A DNA stretch of 27,098 nucleotides. Source: M55B118 sp964501715 (GTDB lineage Bacteria; Bacillota_I; Bacilli_A; Izemoplasmatales; Izemoplasmataceae). The stretch covers positions 1 to 27,098 of the forward strand of contig CAZCTR010000018.1 in NCBI GenBank assembly GCA_964501715.1, read 5' to 3'. Made by a program: the position numbers and the translations under genes. This document shows, in pieces, positions 8,282 through 15,624 of the stretch. Position 1 is the stretch's first letter. Each line of letters starts with the position of its first letter. Below the pieces are notes generated by a model that saw only the letters and a program-made list of their open reading frames with translations, was not told the DNA's origin and did not search any database.

Positions 8282-9472
8282 ATGAAAACAAAAAGACGGT
8301 TCAGGCATACCGTGGTCTTCTTCCTCTTGAAACCCGTTTTTCGTCTCTATTTCAAGATTTTCTACCGTTTCAAGACGGAGAAGTTCAAGCCTCCCAAGGA
8401 TTTGAAGGGGCCCTATCTCGTGATCGGCAACCATTCCACCGCATTCGATGGTTTTTTCATGGCTTTCACCATGCCCGGTCCGCTCTATTTCGTCGTATCC
8501 GACATGCTCATGTCCATCAAGTACCTTTCTAAGGTCATGAAATTCCTCATTGGTCCGATCGCCAAATCCAAATACCGTTCGGACATGGAGACCATACGTG
8601 ATATGAAACGGATCATCAGCGAAGGCGGCAACATCGGGCTCTTCCCCGAGGGGAACAGCACTTTCAGCGGTGAGCTTATGCCCATGCCCTTCGTAATCGC
8701 GAAACTGATCAAGAAATTCCAGATCCCCGTGGTCTTCTACACTGTCGAAGGTGGGTACCTCTCCAAACCGAGATGGAGCCGGCATAAAAGGCGAGGAAGG
8801 ATTCAAGGGCGCATCAGTAGAGTCTGGCGCCCCGAGGCCTTCAAGGACCTCACCGCAGAAGAGATCTACACAAGCGTCAGGGAGACGCTCACGGTGGATG
8901 AATTCAAAGGGGACGTCTTTTTCAAAAGCAAGCGCAAGGCGGAGGATTTGGAATCCGCATACTTCATCTGCCCGTCCTGCGGTGCGATCGAGACGCTTGT
9001 CTCGAGCAAGGATGACTGCTGGTGCGAACATTGCGATTTCCATGTCCGCATGAATGCTTATGGGCATTTTGAAAACATGGGTGGCACCAGCTATCATGAG
9101 ACCACCGTGCCGTGGTACCACGACCAGTTGGCACGTCTTGAGCGTTGGCTCGGCTCGAAAAGCGAGGATGCGCTCATTTTCGAGAATGCCCACGAGAAAG
9201 TGCTGAAAGTCGAGCGCTCGAAAAACAGGCATTTCGTCGGACATGCCACGATGCGCCTATACAAGGATCACATGGCATTCGATTTTGAGTCCGGCGAGCG
9301 TGAACGCTTCGAACTCAAGGACATCAATTGCGCCGTCCAGCAGAAAAACAAGCTCATCATCCATAATTACGCCCTCTCAAAGACCTATTTCCTTCTCAGT
9401 CACCCGAAACGAAACGCCTTGAAATACACCTTGGCCATAGACAGCCTGAAAAACAGTAAGGAGCTCGATTAA
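8282..9472 (+). CDS. PlsC-like acyltransferase with zinc ribbon and C-terminal extension
   Basis: A 396-residue protein. Residues about 42-160 are a 1-acyl-glycerol-3-phosphate acyltransferase (PlsC) domain: NHSTAFD at 50-56 gives the HX4D catalytic pair His51/Asp56, and FPEGN at 121-125 is the phosphate-binding motif. A hydrophobic, basic N-terminus suggests peripheral membrane binding. Unlike ordinary PlsC (about 200-250 residues), the chain continues with a four-Cys zinc ribbon (Cys230, Cys233, Cys248, Cys251) and a beta-rich last 100 residues. Likely role: acyl transfer to a phospholipid or glycolipid precursor; the acceptor is not known. The ATG at 8282 is preferred over the GTG at 8270, which lies within the AAAGGGGTG ribosome binding site. 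The following gene starts one base after the stop, so they form an operon. Confidence 0.85.
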   Translation: MKTKRRFRHTVVFFLLKPVFRLYFKIFYRFKTEKFKPPKDLKGPYLVIGNHSTAFDGFFMAFTMPGPLYFVVSDMLMSIKYLSKVMKFLIGPIAKSKYRSDMETIRDMKRIISEGGNIGLFPEGNSTFSGELMPMPFVIAKLIKKFQIPVVFYTVEGGYLSKPRWSRHKRRGRIQGRISRVWRPEAFKDLTAEEIYTSVRETLTVDEFKGDVFFKSKRKAEDLESAYFICPSCGAIETLVSSKDDCWCEHCDFHVRMNAYGHFENMGGTSYHETTVPWYHDQLARLERWLGSKSEDALIFENAHEKVLKVERSKNRHFVGHATMRLYKDHMAFDFESGERERFELKDINCAVQQKNKLIIHNYALSKTYFLLSHPKRNALKYTLAIDSLKNSKELD

Positions 9473-9473
9473 G

Positions 9474-10877
9474 ATGGATTTCAGACAACTCATCATCTGG
9501 GATGGTATCATGCATTTCGCGGCCCTCGCGATGCTTCTTCTGCTCGGAAACACCCTGAGACGAAAGATTCCGCTTCTCAGGCGTTCACTGCTTCCAACGG
9601 CGGTGATCGCCGGAGTCATTGGGCTCATCATCAAGGAAACCCTCTTCGCCTCCATGTTCGGCGAAGGCGCCGTCGACAAGGTGAACAGCTTCTACGGCAT
9701 GGTCACCTATCACACCATCGCGCTCGGATTCATCGCACTCGGACTCAAGGTCCATGAATCCTACAAGTTCTCCACCAAGAACAAACAGGCACTGTTCAGC
9801 GGACTGATCATTGTCTCGACTTACATGATCCAGGGATTGGTCGGGCTTGTCATCAGCATCTTCCTGGCTTTCACCCTCTTCCCGCAACTCTTCGCCGCTG
9901 CGGGGATGCTGGTGCCCATGGGATTCGGACAAGGGCCTGGTCAGGCCTTGAACATCGGAACCGTCTATGAGATCGGTTACGGTTTCACCGGTGGGTCGAC
10001 GTTCGGTCTCGCCATCGCCTCATTCGGTTTCTTCTGGGGCGCCATTGTCGGTGTTTTCTATCTCAATCGCCAGTACCGGAAAGGCTCCATCGAACGGTCG
10101 AACGTCCAACACTCGAAACATGTGAGTTTGCAGGAGATTGAATCCCCGGATGAGATTCCGCTTGCCGAATCCATCGACAAGTTCACCATCCAGGTCACGC
10201 TTGTGCTTTTCGTCTACGCGGTGACCTTCGCGATGATGTTCAGCGTCGACGCCTTGATCGAAGGCGGACTTTTCGGGGATTTCGGTAGGGAGACGGTCCG
10301 TCCGCTCATATGGGGGTTCAACTTCATATTCGGAACCCTCTTCGCCATTCTCTTCAAAAAGATCTTCATGTTTTTAAGACGGATGAGGATCATGAACCGT
10401 CAATATCCGAACAACTACATGCTCAACCGCATCAGCGGATTTGTCTTCGATTTCATGATTGTCGCGAGCATCACCGCCATCAGGATCGAAGCGCTCAGGA
10501 ATCTTTGGATCCCTTTCTTCATCCTAGTCATCGCGGTCGGTTTCGTCACGCTTTTCTATATCGTCTTCATCGCCAAACGGGTTTATCCGGATTATCCAGA
10601 GGCCGCGACGATGGGCATGTTCGGCATGCTCACGGGTACCGCAAGCACTGGCGTCATCCTGCTTCGCGAGGTGGACCCAAATTTCGAGACCCCCGCCGCA
10701 AACGACCTGGTCATGGGCTCGACCACAGCGATATTCTTCGGTTTCCCCATCCTGCTCCTTGTCGGGATCGCCCCGATCAGTCTTACACACACCTTCATAT
10801 CCCTCGGCATCATCGCATTGCTCACCTCCATCGCAGTCAGCGTCCTTGTGCGGTTCAACCCCAAGCCATCCAAATGA
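9474..10877 (+). CDS. GltS-like sodium/glutamate symporter (ESS family)
   Basis: A 467-residue integral membrane protein with about ten to twelve hydrophobic segments. The first half carries GMLVPMGFGQGPGQAL (144-159), matching the glycine-rich reentrant-loop motif of the GltS/ESS family. The second half carries the related loop GMFGMLTGTASTGVILL, consistent with the inverted-repeat architecture. A soluble, charged linker (RKGSIERSNVQHS...ESPDEIP) separates the halves. It would import glutamate or a related dicarboxylate with sodium; the substrate is not certain. It starts one base after the acyltransferase stop, with GGAG 11 bases upstream of its ATG, and is followed by a strong terminator. 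A functional link with the acyltransferase is not obvious. Confidence 0.65.
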   Translation: MDFRQLIIWDGIMHFAALAMLLLLGNTLRRKIPLLRRSLLPTAVIAGVIGLIIKETLFASMFGEGAVDKVNSFYGMVTYHTIALGFIALGLKVHESYKFSTKNKQALFSGLIIVSTYMIQGLVGLVISIFLAFTLFPQLFAAAGMLVPMGFGQGPGQALNIGTVYEIGYGFTGGSTFGLAIASFGFFWGAIVGVFYLNRQYRKGSIERSNVQHSKHVSLQEIESPDEIPLAESIDKFTIQVTLVLFVYAVTFAMMFSVDALIEGGLFGDFGRETVRPLIWGFNFIFGTLFAILFKKIFMFLRRMRIMNRQYPNNYMLNRISGFVFDFMIVASITAIRIEALRNLWIPFFILVIAVGFVTLFYIVFIAKRVYPDYPEAATMGMFGMLTGTASTGVILLREVDPNFETPAANDLVMGSTTAIFFGFPILLLVGIAPISLTHTFISLGIIALLTSIAVSVLVRFNPKPSK

Positions 10878-10887
10878 GCTCAAGCCA

Positions 10888-10923
10888 AAAAAGAAAACAG
10901 GCATTGTGGCCTGTTTTCTTTTT
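10888..10923. terminator. Bidirectional rho-independent terminator
   Basis: A 15-bp stem (10888-10902 with 10909-10923, core GAAAACAGGC) closes a 6-base loop. The A-rich left arm and T-rich right arm supply U tracts for both directions. It serves the + carrier gene ending at 10877 and the - MATE gene ending at 10938. Confidence 0.9.
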
Positions 10924-10937
10924 ATATGGCGCGATGG

Positions 10938-12368
10938 TCAGCTTCCCACCGGGATTTTCCGTCTGAGGTCCCGCATTTCATAGATGTAGACGAGGAACGA
11001 GAGCGAGCCTGTGACGAGGTCCGCCACGAAGAATGTCCACCAGATGCCTTCTGCGCCCATCAGATAAGTGAGGATGAAAGCCGCAGGGATGAACACGATG
11101 AAGCGGCGGGACAAGGCGACGAAGAAAGCACGTACAGGGTACCCCATAGCCTGATAGGTGCTTGAGAGGATGACTTGGAAGGTGACAAGCACAAACCCGA
11201 GGGACACAATCCTGAAGGCGCGTGCACCTTCGGATACGAACATCGGGTCGGGACTTTCCGCAAAAAGCATGAAAAGATATTCGGCGAATATGAGGACAAG
11301 CACGAAGACGATGAAGAAATAGCTGGCGAGCAATTTCGAGGCGAAAGCGATCACATCATGCAACCGGCGGTAGAATTGGGCGCCGAAATTGAAGCCCACA
11401 ATCGGCACAAGCCCCTGTACAAGCCCGAAGCCCGGCATGAGGGAGAACCGTATGAGCCTGTTTATGACACCATAGATCGAGATGTATATCGCGGGGTCTC
11501 CTACGGCGTAACGGTTGATCAGGTTGTTCACGATGATGATCAGGAATCCGCCAAGCGCGACACGCACGAAGGATGGCAGGCCGATGGCCACGATTTCCTT
11601 GACATAGGAGAAATCCACCTTGTAGATAGTCCGAATGTTCAGCGCGAGATTGGACTCCGGTTTGTAGGCCATGTATATGATGTAGATGAAGGAGATTGTT
11701 TTGGAGATGCCGGTCGCGATCGCGGCGCCGCCAACGCCGAGTCCGAGTCCCCAGTCAAAGATGAAGAAGGGATCGAGGATGATGTTGAGGCCGGCGCCGA
11801 GCATGAGTGAATACATGGCGATCTTGGGTCGCCCTTCAGCCCTGGTCAGGTTGTTGAAGACAATCGAGAGTGCGTAGGGGACGAGCGCGATCAGGATGTA
11901 GGTCAGATATTCCCTTGCGTAATCGATGTTGCTGGCCGTGGCGCCGAACAACACAAGAAGGTCGTCCATCCGCCAGAATGCGACTGCGGAAATGGAGACG
12001 GTGAGCACGACGCTCACGAGGAGGGCGGTGTTCACGCTCTTGCGCATCGCTTCCGGATCGCCCCGCCCGTAAGCCCTTGAGAATATTGAGGAGCTTCCGA
12101 TACCCACCATGAGGCCGCTCGCCAGTACGATCAGCTGGATGGGATAGGCGATTGAAAGCGCACCGATGGCGATGGTCCCCGCCCCTCGCCCGACGAATAT
12201 CGTATCGACGAGGTTGTAAAGGGCGTTGAAGAACATCGCCGCGGTCGCGGGAACCGCGAGTTTGATCAGAAGCCTCTTGACGCTCATGCTTCCTAGCATG
12301 CGGCTTCGTTCATCATCAGTGTTCACTTTGGTTTTTTCATTTGGTTTTTCAGGATTTTCACCAGCCAT
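10938..12368 (-). CDS. MATE-family multidrug/metabolite efflux transporter
   Basis: A 476-residue, twelve-helix membrane protein typical in length for the MATE family. Typical segments include LAVPATAAMFFNALYNLVDTIF near residue 40 (the conserved P...N..D.. of helix 1), GRGAGTIAIGALSIAYP, GSSSIFSRAYGRGD and, in the second half, GFGLVQGLVPIVGFNFGA. MATE proteins export cationic drugs or metabolites driven by sodium or protons; the substrate here is unknown. A charged, hydrophilic 25-residue N-terminus precedes helix 1. The start at 12368 has GGAGG seven bases upstream. It lies 25 bases after the GGDEF gene, so it is probably co-transcribed with it and the upstream lipoprotein. Confidence 0.93.
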   Translation of the reverse strand: MAGENPEKPNEKTKVNTDDERSRMLGSMSVKRLLIKLAVPATAAMFFNALYNLVDTIFVGRGAGTIAIGALSIAYPIQLIVLASGLMVGIGSSSIFSRAYGRGDPEAMRKSVNTALLVSVVLTVSISAVAFWRMDDLLVLFGATASNIDYAREYLTYILIALVPYALSIVFNNLTRAEGRPKIAMYSLMLGAGLNIILDPFFIFDWGLGLGVGGAAIATGISKTISFIYIIYMAYKPESNLALNIRTIYKVDFSYVKEIVAIGLPSFVRVALGGFLIIIVNNLINRYAVGDPAIYISIYGVINRLIRFSLMPGFGLVQGLVPIVGFNFGAQFYRRLHDVIAFASKLLASYFFIVFVLVLIFAEYLFMLFAESPDPMFVSEGARAFRIVSLGFVLVTFQVILSSTYQAMGYPVRAFFVALSRRFIVFIPAAFILTYLMGAEGIWWTFFVADLVTGSLSFLVYIYEMRDLRRKIPVGS

Positions 12369-12393
12369 GAGATGCCTCCTGATTTAAGTCAGA

Positions 12394-13497
12394 TCAATAT
12401 CTTCTTGATTCCTTGCTGCGCTTGTCCTCATACATGCGCTTCTCCGCGATGCGCAGACTCTCATGAATCGATGTTCTGCTGCCTTCATGAATGGCGACCC
12501 CGATGGAGAATGAAAGGGAGACTCCTCTGATGGATTCCTCTTGCATCCTTGTTTTGATGGTATCTTTGATCTCGTGCACTTCCTCCACATCACGGTTCGC
12601 ATAGACCGCCACGAACTCGTCGCCGCCATAACGGACAAGAAGGTCGGATTCACCGGTCGTTTCTGCGAGCACCTCCCCGGCCCGGATGATCATTTCATCT
12701 CCCGCCTGGTGACCGTGTCGGTCGTTGATGATCTTGAGGGTGTCGAGGTCCGCCATGAGGAGGGTGGCGTTTGTCGCCCTGTTTTCATCAAGGCTGTCCA
12801 GGAAAGATTCCAGGTAGTTTCTGTTCCTGAGTCCTGTAAGATGATCATGATAGCTAAGATAATACAAGCTGTCATGGAGGGCCTGCTCTTTTTCATATAC
12901 GTTGAAAAGATGCATCGCGACCATTCCGTAGGCGACACCCATGCCTAAAAGGATGACCAAGGTGTTGAATAGGTCTGTGAATGCGATGAGCTGGTTAAGA
13001 TAAGGATAAAAGGCGATCAGAATGCCATAGGCAAAAAGGATCAACCCGTAAATGATAAACGGGCGCTTCTTGGAGCGATAGAACGTATGACCAGAATCAA
13101 TGAAGAGCACCCCTGAAAAAAAGAACAGAGTATGGAGGCCCGCGTCTTTGAAAGGTTCGATGTAAAGGGTTGCCAGAATGATTGCCATCATGGCCGCAAA
13201 ACCATAGAACCGGTTATTCGGATAAGGCCGGTCCATGAAAATAAAACAGCCCTTGTGATGAAAAAAGACACTGATCAGAAGCAGGAACGCATATATCCAG
13301 ACAAGTGGCTCCATTTCGAAATACAAGCCGTAATACAAGGAAAAATAGGCGACAAAGAGCACCGCCCACGAAAAACTCCAGATGATCAGGTACGCACGCC
13401 GGTGGAAATGGTTCAAAACCATGACCATGAGGAACATCGTGAATGCACCGGCGATGTAATAGGTGGTCAGACTGATTAGCAAATCAGTGTCATTCAT
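12394..13497 (-). CDS. Membrane diguanylate cyclase (GGDEF)
   Basis: A 367-residue protein with about seven hydrophobic segments in residues 8-198 and a C-terminal GGDEF domain (about 212-360). The domain starts with YHDHLTGLRNR and keeps the metal- and GTP-binding segment (Asp250, Asp252, Asn258, Gly262, Asp267) and an intact RYGGDEF (289-295), so cyclic di-GMP synthesis is likely. The allosteric I-site RxxD is not intact: Gly282 replaces the Arg while Asp285 remains, so I-site feedback inhibition is probably weak. The membrane part is not one I can name; it resembles seven-helix sensor regions. It starts 16 bases after the lipoprotein stop and precedes the MATE gene, suggesting an envelope-sensing unit. 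A GAGGCGG ribosome binding site supports the ATG at 13497. Confidence 0.9.
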   Translation of the reverse strand: MNDTDLLISLTTYYIAGAFTMFLMVMVLNHFHRRAYLIIWSFSWAVLFVAYFSLYYGLYFEMEPLVWIYAFLLLISVFFHHKGCFIFMDRPYPNNRFYGFAAMMAIILATLYIEPFKDAGLHTLFFFSGVLFIDSGHTFYRSKKRPFIIYGLILFAYGILIAFYPYLNQLIAFTDLFNTLVILLGMGVAYGMVAMHLFNVYEKEQALHDSLYYLSYHDHLTGLRNRNYLESFLDSLDENRATNATLLMADLDTLKIINDRHGHQAGDEMIIRAGEVLAETTGESDLLVRYGGDEFVAVYANRDVEEVHEIKDTIKTRMQEESIRGVSLSFSIGVAIHEGSRTSIHESLRIAEKRMYEDKRSKESRRY

Positions 13498-13513
13498 CGC
13501 TTCACCGCCTCAG

Positions 13514-14161
13514 TTATTCGTTCATTCCGTCGATGTGTTTTTGTTCATCGACGCCCTCGAAATTTTCCAGAAAATCGCTTGGTTCGATCGTGACTTCGCC
13601 GACTTGCGGATCGTTCGTCTCAATTTTTATCGAAACCTCGTCCCCTTCGACACGCCAGGATTCATCCTGTCTTTCAGCGATGTAGCTGAAAGAGTCTCCA
13701 CGGATGGTGCTTTTGGTTTCCGTGAGGGTCGCGGGAAAGGAATCGAGAGCCCTCTGCACCACATTTTCTGCCATGGGCATGTCTGATTCGTTCACGGAAC
13801 GGGGTTCAATCCTGTATTCATCTTCTCCATCCGCCCCTTGTGATGCCGCGTCGTTGAACACATAAATCGCGTCATCCTTCGCATACAAATAAAGCATCAG
13901 TTGTTCTTCCCCGTCTTCAAGACGATACAGTTCGACATACCGTTCGTCCAGGGTTTCATCATAATGGATATGCATTTCGATGGTTCGGGATTCATCTTGT
14001 GACGTGGCCTCCCAGGAGGTCACGAGGGTGTAGCGTTCCCAGCCCTCAAGCGTGTCCCGGGCTTTTTGGAACACTTCCTCCCTGTCCGCTGAAGCACAGG
14101 ACGCGAGCAAAATCACGGTGAGTGTCATAAGTAAAACAGTGATCATACGCAGTGTATGCAT
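13514..14161 (-). CDS. Lipoprotein, paralogue of the next upstream gene
   Basis: A 215-residue exported lipoprotein: hydrophobic signal (MITVLLMTLTVILLASC) with lipobox L-A-S-C and lipidated Cys22. The mature part is acidic and beta-rich. It shares with the 14266-15099 product the order of segments ERYVEL / RLYVET, LMLYLYAKDDAIYVF / TLNYLYMDEDKAYSF, W-x-(V/I)EGD, and GEVTI..DF.E / GTVTF..DF.E, so the two are diverged paralogues. The architecture resembles LolA/LppX-type or DUF6612-like lipid-binding lipoproteins, but this is a weak guess. The ATG at 14161 is chosen because AGAGG precedes it by 8 bases; the further upstream ATG at 14200 has no such site. It is the first gene of a lipoprotein-GGDEF-MATE operon. 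Confidence 0.8.
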   Translation of the reverse strand: MHTLRMITVLLMTLTVILLASCASADREEVFQKARDTLEGWERYTLVTSWEATSQDESRTIEMHIHYDETLDERYVELYRLEDGEEQLMLYLYAKDDAIYVFNDAASQGADGEDEYRIEPRSVNESDMPMAENVVQRALDSFPATLTETKSTIRGDSFSYIAERQDESWRVEGDEVSIKIETNDPQVGEVTIEPSDFLENFEGVDEQKHIDGMNE

Positions 14162-14198
14162 GGAATCATCCTCTTTGGTGTTTGAATTGACTAACAAC

Positions 14199-14226
14199 AT
14201 GATACCACGCCGATTAAAAAAGACAA
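14199..14226 (-). promoter_or_regulatory. Promoter of the lipoprotein-GGDEF-MATE operon
   Basis: On the - strand TTGTCT (14226-14221) is followed after 16 bp by TATCAT (14204-14199), with TG one base before the -10 (extended -10). The start codon is 37 bases downstream. The element follows directly after the terminator of the upstream lipoprotein gene. Confidence 0.6.
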
Positions 14227-14238
14227 AGTGTCATCAAT

Positions 14239-14264
14239 AAAAAAGCCACCCGGGTGGCTTTTTT
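14239..14264 (-). terminator. Rho-independent terminator of the second lipoprotein gene
   Basis: A perfect inverted repeat, A6-GCCACCC followed at once by GGGTGGC-T6 (14239-14264). It begins two bases past the TGA of the gene at 14266 and would end that transcript. The middle bases form the loop. T tracts exist in both directions. Confidence 0.88.
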
Positions 14265-14265
14265 A

Positions 14266-15099
14266 TCAATTCTCTTCTTCATCGTCCTTTTCTTCCGGTT
14301 CAGAAGGATGAAGAGATTTGTCAATCGGCTCGACTTCCTCTTCGAAATCAATGTGGCCGAAGGTCACGGTGCCAAGGGAGGGGATGGGCATCTCGATTGT
14401 GGCGGTTTGTGAATCTCCCTCTATGGACCACACTTCCTCGTTCTGCTGACCTGTCTGTGTCTCCATCAGGACATCCACATCGGCGGCATACGTTTCGTCA
14501 TCCTCATCAAATTGAATCGCCGCATCCATAAGGATCATGCCCTGCATATCGGCCAGATCCTTGTCGGACGGGAAGAACTGAAGCGTCTGTGAGAACATGT
14601 CATCGATGTTGGGGGCCTGGTTTTCGACATCCTCCCTATGCAGTGTCTCATAAGTGTCTTCGGTGTCTTCGCCCGACTTGAACTCCGCGCTTTCGAATGA
14701 GTAGGCCTTGTCCTCATCCATATAGAGATAGTTCAATGTCTCGGGCTCCTCTTCGCTCATGTTCAATGTCTCTACATAGAGTCTGTCGCCAGAGGCGTCG
14801 GAATATATCCTTGTCTGGACATCGATCATATCGTCTTCAGAGGAGGACGCAGGATCCGGGACCTCCACTGAGTTCACAAGCTTTTTCCCTTCCCATTCCT
14901 CATAGGCGTCATCAAGCAGTTCAAGCATGTCGGTCAGGGTGTTCAAATCCTCTTCTTTGATCTCGTGGTCGGTCTGTCTCTCTTCTCCACTGTCTCCATT
15001 GGAACCGTTCTGGTCGCCATCATCCTCAGGTTGCTCCTCACATGCGGCCAAAGCAAAGAACAAGCTTCCGATGATGAAGGGTAGGAACATTTTTTTCAC
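14266..15099 (-). CDS. Acidic lipoprotein, paralogue of the 13514-14161 product
   Basis: A 277-residue exported lipoprotein: signal VKKMFLPFIIGSLFFALAAC with lipobox A-L-A-A-C, lipidated Cys20, then a strongly acidic Glu/Asp/Gly/Asn linker (EEQPEDDGDQNGSNGDSGEE). The mature domain aligns by segment order with the neighbour at 13514-14161 and is likewise acidic, ending in a run of Glu and Asp. The GTG start at 15099 is chosen because it directly precedes the Lys-Lys of the signal peptide and AAAGGATG lies upstream; upstream in-frame starts would add a non-signal-like head. It has its own promoter and terminator, so it is monocistronic. Function unknown; ligand binding at the cell surface is inference. 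Confidence 0.78.
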   Translation of the reverse strand: MKKMFLPFIIGSLFFALAACEEQPEDDGDQNGSNGDSGEERQTDHEIKEEDLNTLTDMLELLDDAYEEWEGKKLVNSVEVPDPASSSEDDMIDVQTRIYSDASGDRLYVETLNMSEEEPETLNYLYMDEDKAYSFESAEFKSGEDTEDTYETLHREDVENQAPNIDDMFSQTLQFFPSDKDLADMQGMILMDAAIQFDEDDETYAADVDVLMETQTGQQNEEVWSIEGDSQTATIEMPIPSLGTVTFGHIDFEEEVEPIDKSLHPSEPEEKDDEEEN

Positions 15100-15127
15100 G
15101 ATTTCACATCCTTTGATATTTTTCACC

Positions 15128-15157
15128 ATTTTAAAGGGCCACGGGGGTTGACGTCAA
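15128..15157 (-). promoter_or_regulatory. Candidate promoter of the acidic lipoprotein gene
   Basis: On the - strand TTGACG (15157-15152) and TAAAAT (15133-15128) are separated by 18 bp, 28 bases before the GTG start. The -35 lies in the centre of the large inverted repeat that ends the zur transcript, so promoter and terminator overlap. Confidence 0.5.
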
Positions 15158-15172
15158 CCCTCGTGGCCCTTT
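15133..15172 (-). terminator. Large inverted repeat ending the zinc operon
   Basis: A 40-base near-perfect inverted repeat: 11 bp AAAGGGCCACG (15133-15143) with 15162-15172, one G-T pair, then the perfect palindrome GGGTTGACGTCAACCC (15145-15160). It begins 18 bases past the zur stop. The U tract is short (TTT), so it may be a less typical terminator. Confidence 0.7.
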
Positions 15173-15190
15173 CACATGTTTGTGCGTATT

Positions 15191-15613
15191 TTAATCCGTC
15201 TTGCAGGCGTCGCAATAACCATAGAAATCCAGTCTGTGTTTACGTATGTCGAAATCATGCTGTGCCTCGACGCGTTTCTCGTAATCCCCTAGCGGACAAT
15301 CCTCGACATAGACCACCTTGTGACACGAAAGGCAGATCAGTCTGTGTCCGTGTTTGGGATGGGCGAGTTCATAGAGGACCTTTTTGGAGAATTCGACACT
15401 GCCTGCACTCACAAGCCCATGGTCCGTGAAGGATTCCAGGACCCTATAGACAGTCGACAACGAGATGTCGGCATCCTCTTTTTTGGCGCGCATGTAGATG
15501 TCGTCCGCTGAGAGGAACGCGTCGCTCTCATCGAGGATTTTCAATATGAGAAGACGGTGTTTCGTCTTTTTAAGATTCTTGTTCTCAAGCCAGGTCTCAT
15601 GCATGGTGGACAT
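15191..15613 (-). CDS. zur: Fur-family repressor, probably Zur
   Basis: A 140-residue Fur-family metalloregulator of normal length. The N-terminal winged helix contains the family helix ISLSTVYRVLESFTDHGLV. The C-terminal part carries the metal-ligand segment HPKHGHRLIC and two CxxC pairs (Cys94/Cys97 and Cys134/Cys137) of the structural zinc site. It is the last gene of znuA-znuC-znuB-zur, starting 11 bases after znuB ends. Zinc-responsive repression of this operon is therefore the most likely role, but Fur or PerR cannot be excluded from sequence alone. The ATG at 15613 is chosen because GGAGGGATCC lies upstream at good spacing. The 9-3-9 operator in front of znuA is its likely autoregulatory site. 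Confidence 0.88.
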   Translation of the reverse strand: MSTMHETWLENKNLKKTKHRLLILKILDESDAFLSADDIYMRAKKEDADISLSTVYRVLESFTDHGLVSAGSVEFSKKVLYELAHPKHGHRLICLSCHKVVYVEDCPLGDYEKRVEAQHDFDIRKHRLDFYGYCDACKTD

Positions 15614-15624
15614 ATGGATCCCTC

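Noticed and set aside
8234..9244. 336-residue minus-strand ORF opposite the acyltransferase
   Set aside because: The + frame has intact acyltransferase and zinc-ribbon motifs and a ribosome binding site; the antisense frame matches no family I know.
9585..9932. Antisense ORFs within the GltS-like and MATE genes
   Set aside because: They lie inside clear membrane-protein genes and have hydrophilic, unstructured translations typical of reverse-strand shadows.
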